Of a stretch of DNA of 64,000 nucleotides, positions 50,051 to 61,471 are shown piece after piece (positions within the stretch are counted from its first letter, which is position 1; each line of letters starts with the position of its first letter). The notes under the pieces were generated by a model that saw only the letters and a list, made by a program, of their open reading frames with translations, was not told the origin of the DNA and did not search any database. Position numbers and translations under genes: made by a program. The stretch spans positions 1-64,000 of the forward strand of contig FWCC01000256.1 of assembly GCA_900169235.1 (NCBI GenBank). The letters run 5' to 3'. The DNA comes from Zarea fungicola. Its lineage: Eukaryota > Ascomycota > Sordariomycetes > Hypocreales > Cordycipitaceae.

Positions 50051-51765
50051 ATGTTTGGTACAGCTACTGGCGTGAACAGTATGGCGGAGATGGGTCCGTT
50101 CAACAGAGATTTCAGTCAGTTTGCAAATGAGCTTCTCAAGAGATGGAACTCCCCCAGTGTAGCAATTGCCGTGGTCGACGGTGACGAAATCTTTACTCAG
50201 GTGTGTTGCCACAAAAATAGCTGTATGTGTATATTCGGTAACCTTACAGCCGTAGGGATTTGGCCACGCAACGCTGCCCGACATTCCTGCCACCGCCGAC
50301 TCCTTATACTGTACAGGATCAACTACAAAAGCATTCACAGCAGCATTGATCGATCAGCTGATCCAGAGTAACAAGTATCCGGAACTTGCCAGGGGATGGG
50401 ATACGCCAATATCATCCCTGATTCGCGATGACTTTGTGTTGCAAGATGAATGGGCGACGGAGCATTTAACTCTACAAGATGCTGTAAGCCATCTTACCGG
50501 ATTTAGTGCACATGATCTGTCTACCCTGAGTGAGACGGATGGCCACCTATGGGAAGCCAAGGAGGTCACTCGCAACATGCGCCATCTGCCAATGCCGATG
50601 GAGCCTCGCAAAGGATTTCTGTACTCCAACCATATGTATGTCGTACTTGCACATGTGGCAGAAACTCTGACAGGCAGGTGGCTGGGAGACCTATTCAAGA
50701 TGTATATTTGGGGACCACTCGGTATGAATGCTACATTTATGGATGAGAAGGATGCCGAGGCAGCGCCTGAAGATCTTGCAACAAGTTACTTCTGGAGCAA
50801 AGAGAACCAGGCGTACAAGACTCTGCCGCTTGCTCCGGTCCGAGCTGTTGGTGGTGCAGGGGGCATCATCTCAAATGTCACCGACTATGCAAAATGGGTC
50901 AAGTGCATGATTCACGAAACGGAGCCATTCGCCGAACTCACACACAAAAGAATCCGAACAGTCGCGTCCATTGCAGCTGCGGATGAAACGACCGTAGCCC
51001 ATTACACGCTGGGATGGATCCGGTCGACGAGGTTCAACAAGACAGTTTATGAACATTCAGGCTCGACGGGAACTTTTGGATCAAACGTGCTGTGGTTCCC
51101 GGAAATCAAGTATGGAGTAGTGGCGTTTTCAAATTCGTTCAATTCAGCCTTGTCTGTTACGAACATACTAGCAATGTGTTTGATACAGGACAAGCTCAAT
51201 GTGCCAACTAATGAACGCATTGACGTGGAAGCAAGGTGAGGGGACTAGTTGATACGTGCCACACTATTGATGGTAGAGCAGTCTTTGTGTAATCACAGCT
51301 GACAGTTGAATCGTGTCTCAAACCAGACAGAGACAAGCCAGAAAAGCCACCGTAGAGAAAGCGAGCAAGGTCATGGATAGACTGTACCCAAACCGGCCCC
51401 AGGAAGGACAGATCTTACCCCCCACGGTGGAGATTAGCAAGCATGCCGGCATATATTCTCACCCTGGGTATGGTACTTTTGAGTTTGTGGAGATCGACCA
51501 CCCAGAGGAACCTGGCATGCGAGTTCTTGAATCCAATCGGGGCGACTGCTTCTTTCAGTACAAGCTGCAATTGGAGCACGTCTCTGGGGACTTTTGGTTA
51601 TCGAGGTGTCTGTGGCTGCAGACTGGAACAATGGACAGGTGTGATGCCGCACGAGTGACATTTGGCATCGATGGCAATCCGGCCACGATTGAATTGGAGC
51701 TGAGTCACGAAGGAGCGCATGAAGGAACTATTGTACTGAAAAGACAAAAGAAGTTGACGAAGTAA
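50051..51765 (+). CDS. Beta-lactamase-fold serine hydrolase (PBP-like)
   Basis: Member of the beta-lactamase/transpeptidase-like family, whose fungal members include esterases, peptidases and biosynthetic enzymes. Three exons (50051-50200, 50256-51235, 51327-51765) give 522 aa with exact phases. The SxxK motif is STTK (in TGSTTKAFTAA), the YxN motif is YSN (in LYSNHMY), and the third motif is HSGSTG. All three are intact, so it is probably active. A C-terminal beta-rich domain (about residues 380-522) resembles the accessory domain often fused to this family. No signal peptide is seen. Exon 2 uses the second of two close AG acceptors (CCGTAG), because the first would bring in a stop. It lies next to the ABC pseudogene. 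The substrate is unknown. Confidence 0.85.
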
Positions 51766-54422
51766 GTCCATTTGATCAATCAAGCGGTGAAATGGTATTT
51801 GGTTCAAAATAGAACAAATTTTGTGGTAAAAGACCCTTGCACTTGTAAGTGACCGGACCAGAGGGGCCTCCATCTTCAAATCCGAGCCACATCACTTGTG
51901 CTGTTTGAAAAGGTCACATTACTGCTTGAACTAGCTAGTGGTGTAGTTCATGGCTCGTATTACGGAGTGTACTCATCCTTATTAGAGAGTGTGTCCCGCG
52001 TGTCTGTTAAGACCCTGGTTGCCTGGTTCAGATGGCACGCATTGCCACAGCCGCGACCCCACAAACAAATCCGAAGTCTGCTCTGCTGGCATTGGCCGCC
52101 TTACCAGCTAACTATGGCCGGCCATTCTTTCCCAGACAAGTTACAATCAACTAGGTAGTTTTAGTGGTGCTTGCCCTTGCCGGCCGAAAATAGCGCGTGA
52201 TCTGTTCACGAAAGACCCATACGCTCCAAAAGTACCAACTGATTATTATATCATTCTGTACAAGGCTAGAAGGAAGGAATATACCAAACAGGTAGGGCGT
52301 ACGGAGTAGCGTGTTTACAACGGTGAATTCACTGGGGCGCTAGATAAGAATCCAAGACGTCTTTCAGCTGAGGCAAAAAAGCTGAGCAAGCCTTGCCATG
52401 ACAACTGATCTGTCCCCATTGGGTAAATAGAGTCAGGCTGATTGGCTCGTCAACCACCGGAACTAGGTTAGTTGTCAAGTTATCCCTGCGACGTGAATAA
52501 TAAAGGGACCGCAGAAAATGTATATGTAGAATACCACGCGGTTTTGCGCGTCTGGTAGGAGAAAGAGAAGGAACAAGATCCTACATTTTACACGTCGCTT
52601 TGAGAATGGAAACTTGCCGTACAGACTTTAAAGTCCATATGATTCATCATTCTTGCTTGGCTGTATGACCAGTTCTCTAAACCAGTTGGTCAACACTTTA
52701 GCAAGACGCATTGAACTTGGGCATTGTCCGTCAGCACCCGAATGCTGCGTGAGAAAATATGGCCTTTCGGACTTCAGCTGAATTGCAAAGAGGAGTAAGG
52801 AAAACTTCTAAAGGCAAAAAGGGCAAATGGCTACCAAAAGTACCGTACGCGTATTATTAGGCTCGGCTACAGGTGTGATAACGCGCAGTCCGAAGCTGTC
52901 AGAGCTATACCCCAGTCTGGAGAGGCTTTGACGAGGAACTTTTGAAGTCCAGACTAGATCGCAACCAGTCGAGTTGAGCCGCCGCGACTCCATAGAGCTG
53001 GTCAGTTTCTGATGCATCTAGCCCCGGCCTCCTTGGACGTTGCTCGACTTTATTTGAGAAGTAACACAGTTGATAAGACAGCTCAATATTTTTTTTTTTT
53101 CTAAAAAAGTCCTTGAACGATGAAATCATTTAGCCTATAGAGATCGCTTGTTGCTGTTCTTGTTGACAGGACCGTTACAAGGATGGCATTGCAGGCCGCA
53201 CAAGACTAGATGGTGGAAGCCACAGCCGCAGTCTCAAGATCTTCTACAGTGAGTGACAAGGCCTTATGGCAGGTACTTTTGTCCCTATGAGCGGCTTTTA
53301 GAGGACCCTTTTCAACTTGGTCGTATACTGGTAGCCCTAGATAAGTAGTTTGGCCCGCCCTCTCCATACCTCCCGCTGATGTGCCTATGATTGTGGATTG
53401 GTGGCGTTTTACGCAAATACGGCTCGGAGTCAATAATGGTCGCCACTGAATTCGCCAACTCAGGTCTTCGGGGCCAGCCTCTTCTAAGGCTCGAGCCTGA
53501 AGCAATTTGCCGAATGAAAGACAAGGATAAACCATAAAACTATGAATTTTTTTTTGCCCCGCCATACCGGATCGTAGGCATAAAAATCCGACATTCTTAG
53601 TCGCCAAGACCTCATCATACTAATTTTACTTGGCACGGGTGGAAGCCAGCCCCTTCTGATTTGTTCATGAAAGTCGTGCAGGCATCATATCCTTGTAATT
53701 ACTGAGTGATAAAGTAGCTCCGCGGCAACCGCGTACTGCACCGAGCATCAAAATATGTGAGCCTCTTAATAAACAATGAGCGTATGCCGCTGGTGGTATC
53801 CTAACATGCTTCTCATCCAACTCCACAGAACTAGTGAATAACGCAATGCAGCCTTTCAAAAGTTCAACTCCATTTAAGGCAGAGCTGATTGAGAAAAAGT
53901 ATCTGTCATTGAGTATCCCAACTCGTATTAGTCGAGGGAGTCCTGCAGGTGAAGTGGTGGATATGCCCATCCAACATGTTCCACCGTATCCCGCTCGTAG
54001 AGCCACTGTGATTTGGACAGTCGGCGTTTAGCCACCTCGTTCAGCAACGGAATAGAGTCTGAATTCAAAGATCCTGGTACTTTGTATTGTATTGTTACAT
54101 TAGGGCCTTTTGTCTCGGTGGTGCCGGCTAGGGACCCAGTCCGAGACACTTCCTCCATACTGGGGCTAGCGAGGAAGCAATGTCGGGGCAGACTTCTACA
54201 ATCTATGGAGTAATCTCGCTAACGTATGATGTTGGCATTTGTTATCACTCTATAGCCGTAGCTCTGTTGCATATGTTTCATATTTCTGACTTTGTTTCTC
54301 TGCTTGATAAATACTGATCGCTCCGCACACACCTGCAAGTCAACAGCCTTGCGCTGCATTTCAATTTCTATTCTTGACGTCTCTTGAATTCGCCAGCACT
54401 ATAGTCGTGCCTATTAATGATA
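51766..54422. other. Gene-poor region, about 2.65 kb, with possible relics
   Basis: No intact gene is recognisable. Minus-strand open frames at 53206-53607, 53665-54006 and 53928-54158 are broken, and one has a possible succinyl-CoA ligase-like stretch (separate entry). It looks like decayed accessory DNA. Confidence 0.45.
53170..53607 (-). pseudogene. Possible relic of a succinyl-CoA ligase alpha-like gene
   Basis: One open frame contains IGTSAGG followed by RAGQTTYLGLPVYDQVEK, which resembles the VGGTxPxKAGQTHLGxPVF block of succinyl-CoA ligase alpha subunits. About 25 residues on comes AAVASTI, followed after a stop by CAACNAILV, faintly like the family's next strand. The preceding and following sequence is not convincing, and the match is by eye to remembered family sequence. 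It could be chance. Confidence 0.25.
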
Positions 54423-57270
54423 ATGGCCGACAAAGTAGAGCGCACCACAGCTGTGGAAGCGAGCGTCATGGCTGAGAAAATGGTACGTCACGACTTCAAC
54501 TGTGTCTTCCCGCTACTCGAGGGTATTCTGCTAAGCACAGTTGTTCAATTTGTAACAGCATCCAGCACAGAATATTGCACCTCAGCTCGAACTTAGTGAG
54601 GAAGGAGTTCAACGCACCGAGCGCCATCTCGATGTCACTGAAGATGATTTGCTCGAGGCAAAAGAACTTGCCGCGACCTACACACTTGACGACCTGCGAA
54701 GCGTAAGTTGGAGAATATTCATCCATGACGTAGAAGGCGATCTAACTTGGCAACGGCTAGATGATGGATCGAGTACTTAAGCTTCATGGCCGGGATCCCA
54801 ATTTCCCCATCAACATCATCCGCGAGATTGAGGAATTCCTCCGTAAGTACTAGCTGCTAAGAAGCTTTACATGAGCGAGGGCTAACACAGACATGCAACA
54901 GAGAATGAAGACGTCTTCGAGAATCCGGAGAAGCACGAAGAACTGATCAATGAGATGAAGATTGAAGCTGCTTTAATCACAAACAACTCGCCCTACGCCG
55001 AGGTTCGCGCCGTTGTCGACAACAGAGATGATCCCACCACTCCCGTCTCTACGATCCGCGCCTGGATAATTGGTATTATTCTGTCTGTGGCCTGCGCGTT
55101 TGTCAACATCTTTTTCGAAATACGCTACCCGGCTATCTCTGTCACCTCAAACGTCCCGCAGCTGCTTGCGTACCCTATTGGTAAATTTCTAGAGAAGACA
55201 TTGCCTGACGTTGGCTTTACGCTCTTTGGAGTTCGCCATAGCTTAAACCCTGGCCCATTCAATAAGAAGGAGCACATGCTCATCACTATCATGGCTAGTA
55301 TCTCTATCGGCGGCACCTATACCAGTAATATCATCTGGATACAGGCCCTACCAAAGTTTTTCGACCAAAGCTGGGCCATCAATTTTGGGTACCAAACCCT
55401 CATTGCCCTCTCGACCAACTTCATTGGCTACAGTCTAGCTGGTATCACCCGCCGCTTTCTGGTGTATCCATCATACTGCGTGTGGCCCGAGGCCCTTGTA
55501 ACCATTGCCCTCAATGCGTCTTTCCATGACGACACTAACCCGCGCGTCGCTGGGCCATTCAAGTCGTTGTGGAAAATGACCCGCTTGAGGTTCTTTTACA
55601 TCGCTGGCGGCATCATGTTCATATACTTTTGGATTCCCAATACCCTATTCGCTGCCCTCTCTTATTTCTCATGGATGACATGGATTGCCCCCAACAACAA
55701 GATCCTCACCACCATCACTGGAATGCAGACTGGCCTCGGTCTAAACCCGCTGCCGACTTTTGACTGGAACATTGCAACATACTTTACCGATCCCCTGGTT
55801 ATCCCTTTTTTCAGCACCTTTAACCTTTTCATCGGCATGTTTGCCAGCATGTTCGTTGTTATAGGTGTCTACTTCAGTAACGCCTGGAATACGGCCTACA
55901 TCCCCATTACGTCGAACGCGCCGTGGGACCACTTCGGAAAACGGTACAATGTTACTAGAGTTCTTGATGACAGAGGCATTATAGACATCCAAAAGTACCA
56001 GGAATATTCCCCTCCATATCTCTCAGCTGGAAATATCATTGTCTACATGTTCTTCTTTGGCGTCTACACCGCCGCCATTACTCATGGCATTCTGTACCAT
56101 CGTCTTGAAATCCAGATGGGTCTCACAGAGCTGTGGAATACACTGCGCCGAAAGAAGAACTCCGACGAAGGCCGTGTTTTGGATGTGCACAACCGCCTTA
56201 TGAAAGCTTACAAGGAAGTTCCTGAGTGGTGGTATGGCATTTGCCTCATCTTTGCAATTGCCGTTGGCTGTGCTGGAATTGCCAGCTACCCAACCCACAC
56301 AAGTCCTGGAACAATCTTCTTTGGCATTGCTTTGACGCTCATATTCATCGTCCCTACTGGCATCATCTACGCCATGACTGGTGTCCAGGTCAGCCTCAAC
56401 GTGTTGGCTGAGTTCATCGGCGGTTCTTGGGTAGAAGGCAATGCACTAGCTATGTGCTTCTTCAAAACGTATGGTGTCATCACCTGCCTCCAGGCGCAAG
56501 CATTTGCTAGAGACTTAAAACTTGCCCACTACCTGAAGATCCCACCCCGCGTCACCTTCTTTGCCCAAATGGTCCCGACACTTGCGACAACTTTTGTCGC
56601 TGTTGGTGTGCTGACCTATCAAATTCATATCAAAGATGTTTGCACCGCGGATGCACCATTCCGCTTCTTATGCCCTGGCGAGACCACCTTCTTTACCGCG
56701 GCAGTCCTCTGGGGCACTGTTGGCCCGAAGAGACTCTGGGGCGTTGGTGGCGAGTACAATGTGACTCTACTTGGGTTTCCTCTCGGAATTATTGTCGTTC
56801 TTGTTTTCTGGGCCCTGGGCAACAAATTCCCCAATAATGCTTTTCTGCGCAAAGTGCACCCCGTTGTCTTGCTTTTTGGTGGTATCCAGTGGGCGCCGTA
56901 TAACCTCAGCTACATGTGGGCAGCAATTCCGCCTGCGGCTTGGTCATGGCTTTACATGCGCAAGCGATTCCTCGGCTGGTGGTCGAAGGTACGTACATTT
57001 CTAATACCAATTTTTTTTGCAAATGATGTACGCAAACTAATTCATTAATCACAGTATAACTTTGTCCTGTCGGCGGCCTTCTCCTGCGGCATTGCCATCT
57101 CAGCGATCATCCAGTTCTTTGCCGTCGCCTATAATAACTACGAGGTTGACTGGTGGGGAAACAATGTCATTAGCATTGGCTGTGAGGATACGTCCAATGT
57201 CAGCTGTCGCCTAAAGCTACTTGCTAAGGGTGAATTCTTTGGTCCGAAACCCGGCACGTACAATATTTAA
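54423..57270 (+). CDS. OPT family oligopeptide transporter
   Basis: Proton-coupled plasma-membrane transporter for small peptides, glutathione or metal-siderophore-like substrates. Five exons (54423-54482, 54559-54702, 54761-54842, 54902-56988, 57055-57270) give 862 aa with exact phases. The acidic N-terminal tail is followed by the region LHGRDPNFPINIIREIEEFL, then some 12-16 hydrophobic helices. The family block NPGPFNKKEHMLITIMA, the motif SYFSWMTWIAP and the C-terminal VHPVVLLFGGIQWAPYNLSY are typical of the peptide-transporting clade of fungal OPTs. The initial exons are small, and the start is the first ATG that keeps the N-terminal tail in frame. It ends 242 bp before the convergent fucosidase gene. 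Confidence 0.92.
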
Positions 57271-57512
57271 ACCGTTACAAAGCTGCAGTTGACGTCATCT
57301 GCTTTTCATGTAAAGACCAATTATGAGAACACAGCCGTACGCCATTTAATGAGGGAGTAAATATTCAATATATGAAATGCCATTTAAATGCTGGGCTAAC
57401 AATGTGTATAATTATGTGCCCAATGATTTGAAGATGGTACGCGCACTACCACTTCTGCGATTCTTGCTTGTTATAGGAAAACCTATCATTCGAGAACCAT
57501 GACTTATAAGAT

Positions 57513-60435
57513 CTACGACGCATATATAACCTTATTGTCTTTGTTTACAATCTTGATGGGCAAAGTCCGACTGTGCAGTGTTACACTACCCACAACACCA
57601 TTGCTGTCCCATGAAAAGTCTACCCACCCGCCTCCTCGCAAACGGAGACCCTTGACATTGCCGCCTGCCCAGGCCTTGGGAATCGAAGGGCCAAGAAGGA
57701 CTGTCTGTATTTGTGAGTTACCAGAGAGTTGTGGAAGATCTGTGGCCAGCATGGCAAGCCCTGCCGCAGACTGGCCAAAGTTGGCATCGATCTGGAATGG
57801 CAGCTCCAGGGCATAAGGCGCAGAGGTGTCGGCGTAGACAGAGAGGACGTTGGGCGCAAAGTTCATGGAAATTGTGTATTTGAACTCGTCATAGGCCTTG
57901 TCGACGTCACCCACCCGAGCCCAGCACGACGCGCGCCAGGTTTTCTCCCAGCCCGTGTTGGAATCAGTGGTGCCGTCGCCACGCGAGATGAGGGACGTGA
58001 CGACAGCGTCGTAGACAGTCTTGTTGCCGGCGTAGCCACCGGCAATTACATAGCCCGGATACCAGCCGTTGAGATGGGATAGATGGCGATGTTCATTTCC
58101 TTGAGTGTCAATGTCCATTTTCCATTCTGTGCAAAATGGTTAGCAATAGATTCTACGAACGTAGGTGTACTCTCGTGGCGGTGATATAATGTACCTTGAA
58201 TTTGCCCCCATTTGCCAACATGGACGCCGTCATCGAGCTTAGCAAAGGTTTCCTTGACACGTTGGAGGAAACTCCGGTCAGAATCGCCCGATGAGTCCCA
58301 ATCTCGAATGATGTGATCGAAGAGCTCCCATACGACTTGCTGAAACTGGGAGCAGCCGAAAGTCTTTGAGAACGCATCATGTTAAAATCCCATAGTGTAT
58401 CTAATATAAAGGATTCTCTAGGAGTATGAAAACTTACTGTAGGTCCCTGTTCCGGCGAGTTACAAGGGTTGGCAACCAGTTTGCCATCCTTGAAGTACTG
58501 GTCCTCGACTAACAAGTCGAGCCAGAATTCGGCGATGCCTTTCATCATAGGGTACCCGACTGTCTTGTACCACTGCACATCGCGACCATAGTCAAATCGA
58601 TCCCATACAGTAGCCACTAAGGTCATTTAGTTAAGCCAATTACTCTGAGATGCAGGCAATACTTAGTACTCACTCATCCAGGCCGGATCATGATAAACAT
58701 TCGACCATGTTGCATCAGCGCCTTGACTAAGAAAACGTCAGTACTCGGAGTTGATCTCCAATTTTCCTGCACAATTTACCCTGTGTGGCCAAAGATATTT
58801 AAATTGGTAAAGGCAACCCATCCACTGGCGTTGTAAATCAAGCGAGCGGATTCTTCTCCGCGAGGTACCCAAGTATCAACCATGAAGTCCCAGAGAGGAT
58901 CCATGATGCCTCCAAGGCCCATTTGCTCAGCGTGCCAATTGTTCCTAAAGTTCATAGATTAGTAAAGATGAGCCTGTAAAATCTTAGCATGGGCTGCTTA
59001 CATCTGCACGTTAACATCGATATGATAATCTGAGCTCCATGCAGGGTTGACCGACGGCGCCCAATGGCCTTGCAAGTTTGGCGGAAGACTGCCGGCGCGA
59101 GAAGATGCAATGTACATGTACTGTCCATAGTCAACCACGAGATTCTCAACAAAAGGGTCGCCGTTTTCTCTGGTATAGTCTGTCAAGAGCTTGGCCGTGT
59201 CCACGCCAGCAGAATTGTTTGGATCGGGGAGATCTAGCGTGAAAAGATTGAAGAGATCTCTGTGATCCTTGACGTGATGCTTCAAAATATCACTGTAGCA
59301 TTTCTTTTGGAGCTTAGCGACGGTGCTTTGAACAGCTGGGTAAGGGTCGACACCACGGAACGAATACTTGTGCGCAGCCGTTCCCTTCTTGGGATCGTAC
59401 TCGGTGCCGGATGCAAAGACTAGTGTCACAGAGTTGGTTTTACCACCAGCAATGACAACTTTGCCGTCATTGCTGCAGCTATGCAACCCATTATCTAAAC
59501 CAACGACACTAAGTTGAGCATCAAACTTCATGCCGATGTTGCCTTCACCCTGGTTGGCCTCTGTGCGGCCACTCAAGTGTGTACCGATTTCAGAGCAATT
59601 CACAGTGGAGGCTGGTTGCGTTCGATAGTCGTCGATTACAGCTGCAGTTATTTGTGGTAGTGCCTTGTTTGACTTGATGTGGTAGACGCAGACTTGGTCA
59701 GGAAATGAACAGAATTGCGTACTATAGATAAAGTGTTAGTTCATTTGGTTGTTTGAAGCAATGAGTTGAAGACTTACGTGTTAAAGTCAGCACCATTGGC
59801 ACTGTACGAAGTAGTGTGAACAGCAGTTTCAAAGTCGAGAGACCGGTGATAGTTGGAATATGTTCCAATACCGTCAATGGAAACTGTAACATTCGCCATC
59901 ATCTCGTAAGAGCCATAGTCGTCCATATTTCCGTACAAGGGACTCTCGTCTAATAGCCTTGATTAGTGTCACGCCATTGTCCTCACAACTGGCTAGGTTT
60001 CTTACCACCGGTGCCCTGTTGGAAAATGGCTTGCTGTATTCCGCCCAGAAAATGGGCAACAGATTCTTTTGGATTGCCTCCATTGTAGGTCTAACGGTCT
60101 GGTTAGTTACAGTCGTGTGAGATTGGGCCGGGCATCTTACCGAACTAGTGAACGGACCCCCACGCCACAAGCTGTCATGGTTCATGGCCACTATATCACG
60201 ACCAGGAATTCCAAGCGGCATTGCTGTTGTTCAGAATTAGCATAACAATCCCGATGCGTTTGATTTTGATGTTCCTACCTGCTTGCTTTCCGTTGCCAAT
60301 TGTATAGGCTGTCATGAGAATATTCGTTGGATCAGCCTCGGTGGCTGTCCACAGCTTACGTGCGGCGGCGCCATGGCTGGCAAGGCCGGCAACTAGCAGC
60401 CCTGCAGGACCTAATCGCTTTCCCATTGTGTTCAT
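57513..60435 (-). CDS. Secreted GH95 alpha-L-fucosidase
   Basis: Removes terminal alpha-1,2-linked fucose from glycans by inversion. Ten exons (60435-60279, 60223-60141, 60090-60006, 59943-59778, 59721-59002, 58944-58780, 58726-58674, 58616-58438, 58363-58195, 58126-57513) give 796 aa with all phases matching. A signal peptide is likely ([17 protein letters not shown]). GH95 marks: [11 protein letters not shown] and [10 protein letters not shown] near the N-terminus, [13 protein letters not shown] (the two catalytic-site Asn), NSPEQGP (general acid Glu), [13 protein letters not shown], and PFQIDANFG (catalytic Asp). Only the acceptor of exon 4 is uncertain. All key residues are present, so it is probably active. 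Plant cell wall, insect or fungal glycans are all possible targets. Confidence 0.9.
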
Positions 60436-61471
60436 TTATTATCTATGTTACTGGGTTGGTATAATTTTTGCCACCAGGATAGTCTACCATGAACAAGCGA
60501 CACAATGCAAGGAGGGGGGGTCTTTATACTTTATAACTGCGCAGATTTATGCCACAACATGCAAAGTACATGATATGCCACCAATCGGCTGTTCGGCTGC
60601 GTTTAGTAAACTTCATAAAATGCGACGGATATTGATCAGCTCATGCGCATCAGTTTGTGGGGTTCTGTCGGCCTCCTGTATACCATGTTATAGCTATGAC
60701 ACACGCAAAACGTTCCAGTACAGCCGAGAAGCAGGGTAGAGGGGTATCAATAGCCTAGCTAGCTACTGAAAGCTAGCTAGTGTCTTTATATTGGGGAAAG
60801 TTACGGCACCAGGAATCAATACTGGTCTCACATGAAGTCCCGAACCCGCACCTTATTCAGAACTAAAGGATTGTGGGTGAAAGCGAACGGCTGTGATATA
60901 TCCGTGGTCAGCCAAACTTTGCTCCCCGGCCCAAATTCTATTAACTAGTTAACAGAGTACGGGGTTAAAAAGCAAAAATCTCCGGCCCGTCGGTTATTTC
61001 ATCTCACTCCATTACTGCAGACAATTGCGGGGGCCACGATGTTAAGCCACCCGACGATCTCCCCCAGACCCAACCTTAAGCGTCATACTCTCTGCAGTGC
61101 CCCTGACCTCTTTGCCAAGGATCTTTTGTTTTACAGAACATTTCTGCTCGGCAGTTTTGTGTGAATAGTCAACCGGATGTGGCCGGGCAATTAATCGGAG
61201 AAAATGAGCTTGGCATGCAGCTGGTTCTCGTAACATATCGGTGGGTAATAGTGCAGAATGTGTTTTTGAAGGGAACCCACGTTTATTAATTTACTAGATT
61301 TAAAATTAGAACTACCCTGCTTTGCTAGTTAACACAGTGAAAACATCGCAGCCGACTAGAAAGCCTCCCCCGCATTCACTGTACTGTAAGACCTTTCTTT
61401 TGCCCCTTTTTAGCCACCCTTTTTTGTTCTTCTCTTTTCTTTTTTATTACTTTTCTTCTAGTCCTACTAAA
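60436..61471. other. Intergenic region, about 1 kb
   Basis: Promoter of the fucosidase (-) and 3' flank of the esterase-like gene (-). It contains repeated CTAGCTAG words near 60755-60780 and GTTAAC/TTAACTAG words near 60945 and 61325. No gene is supported. Confidence 0.45.
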
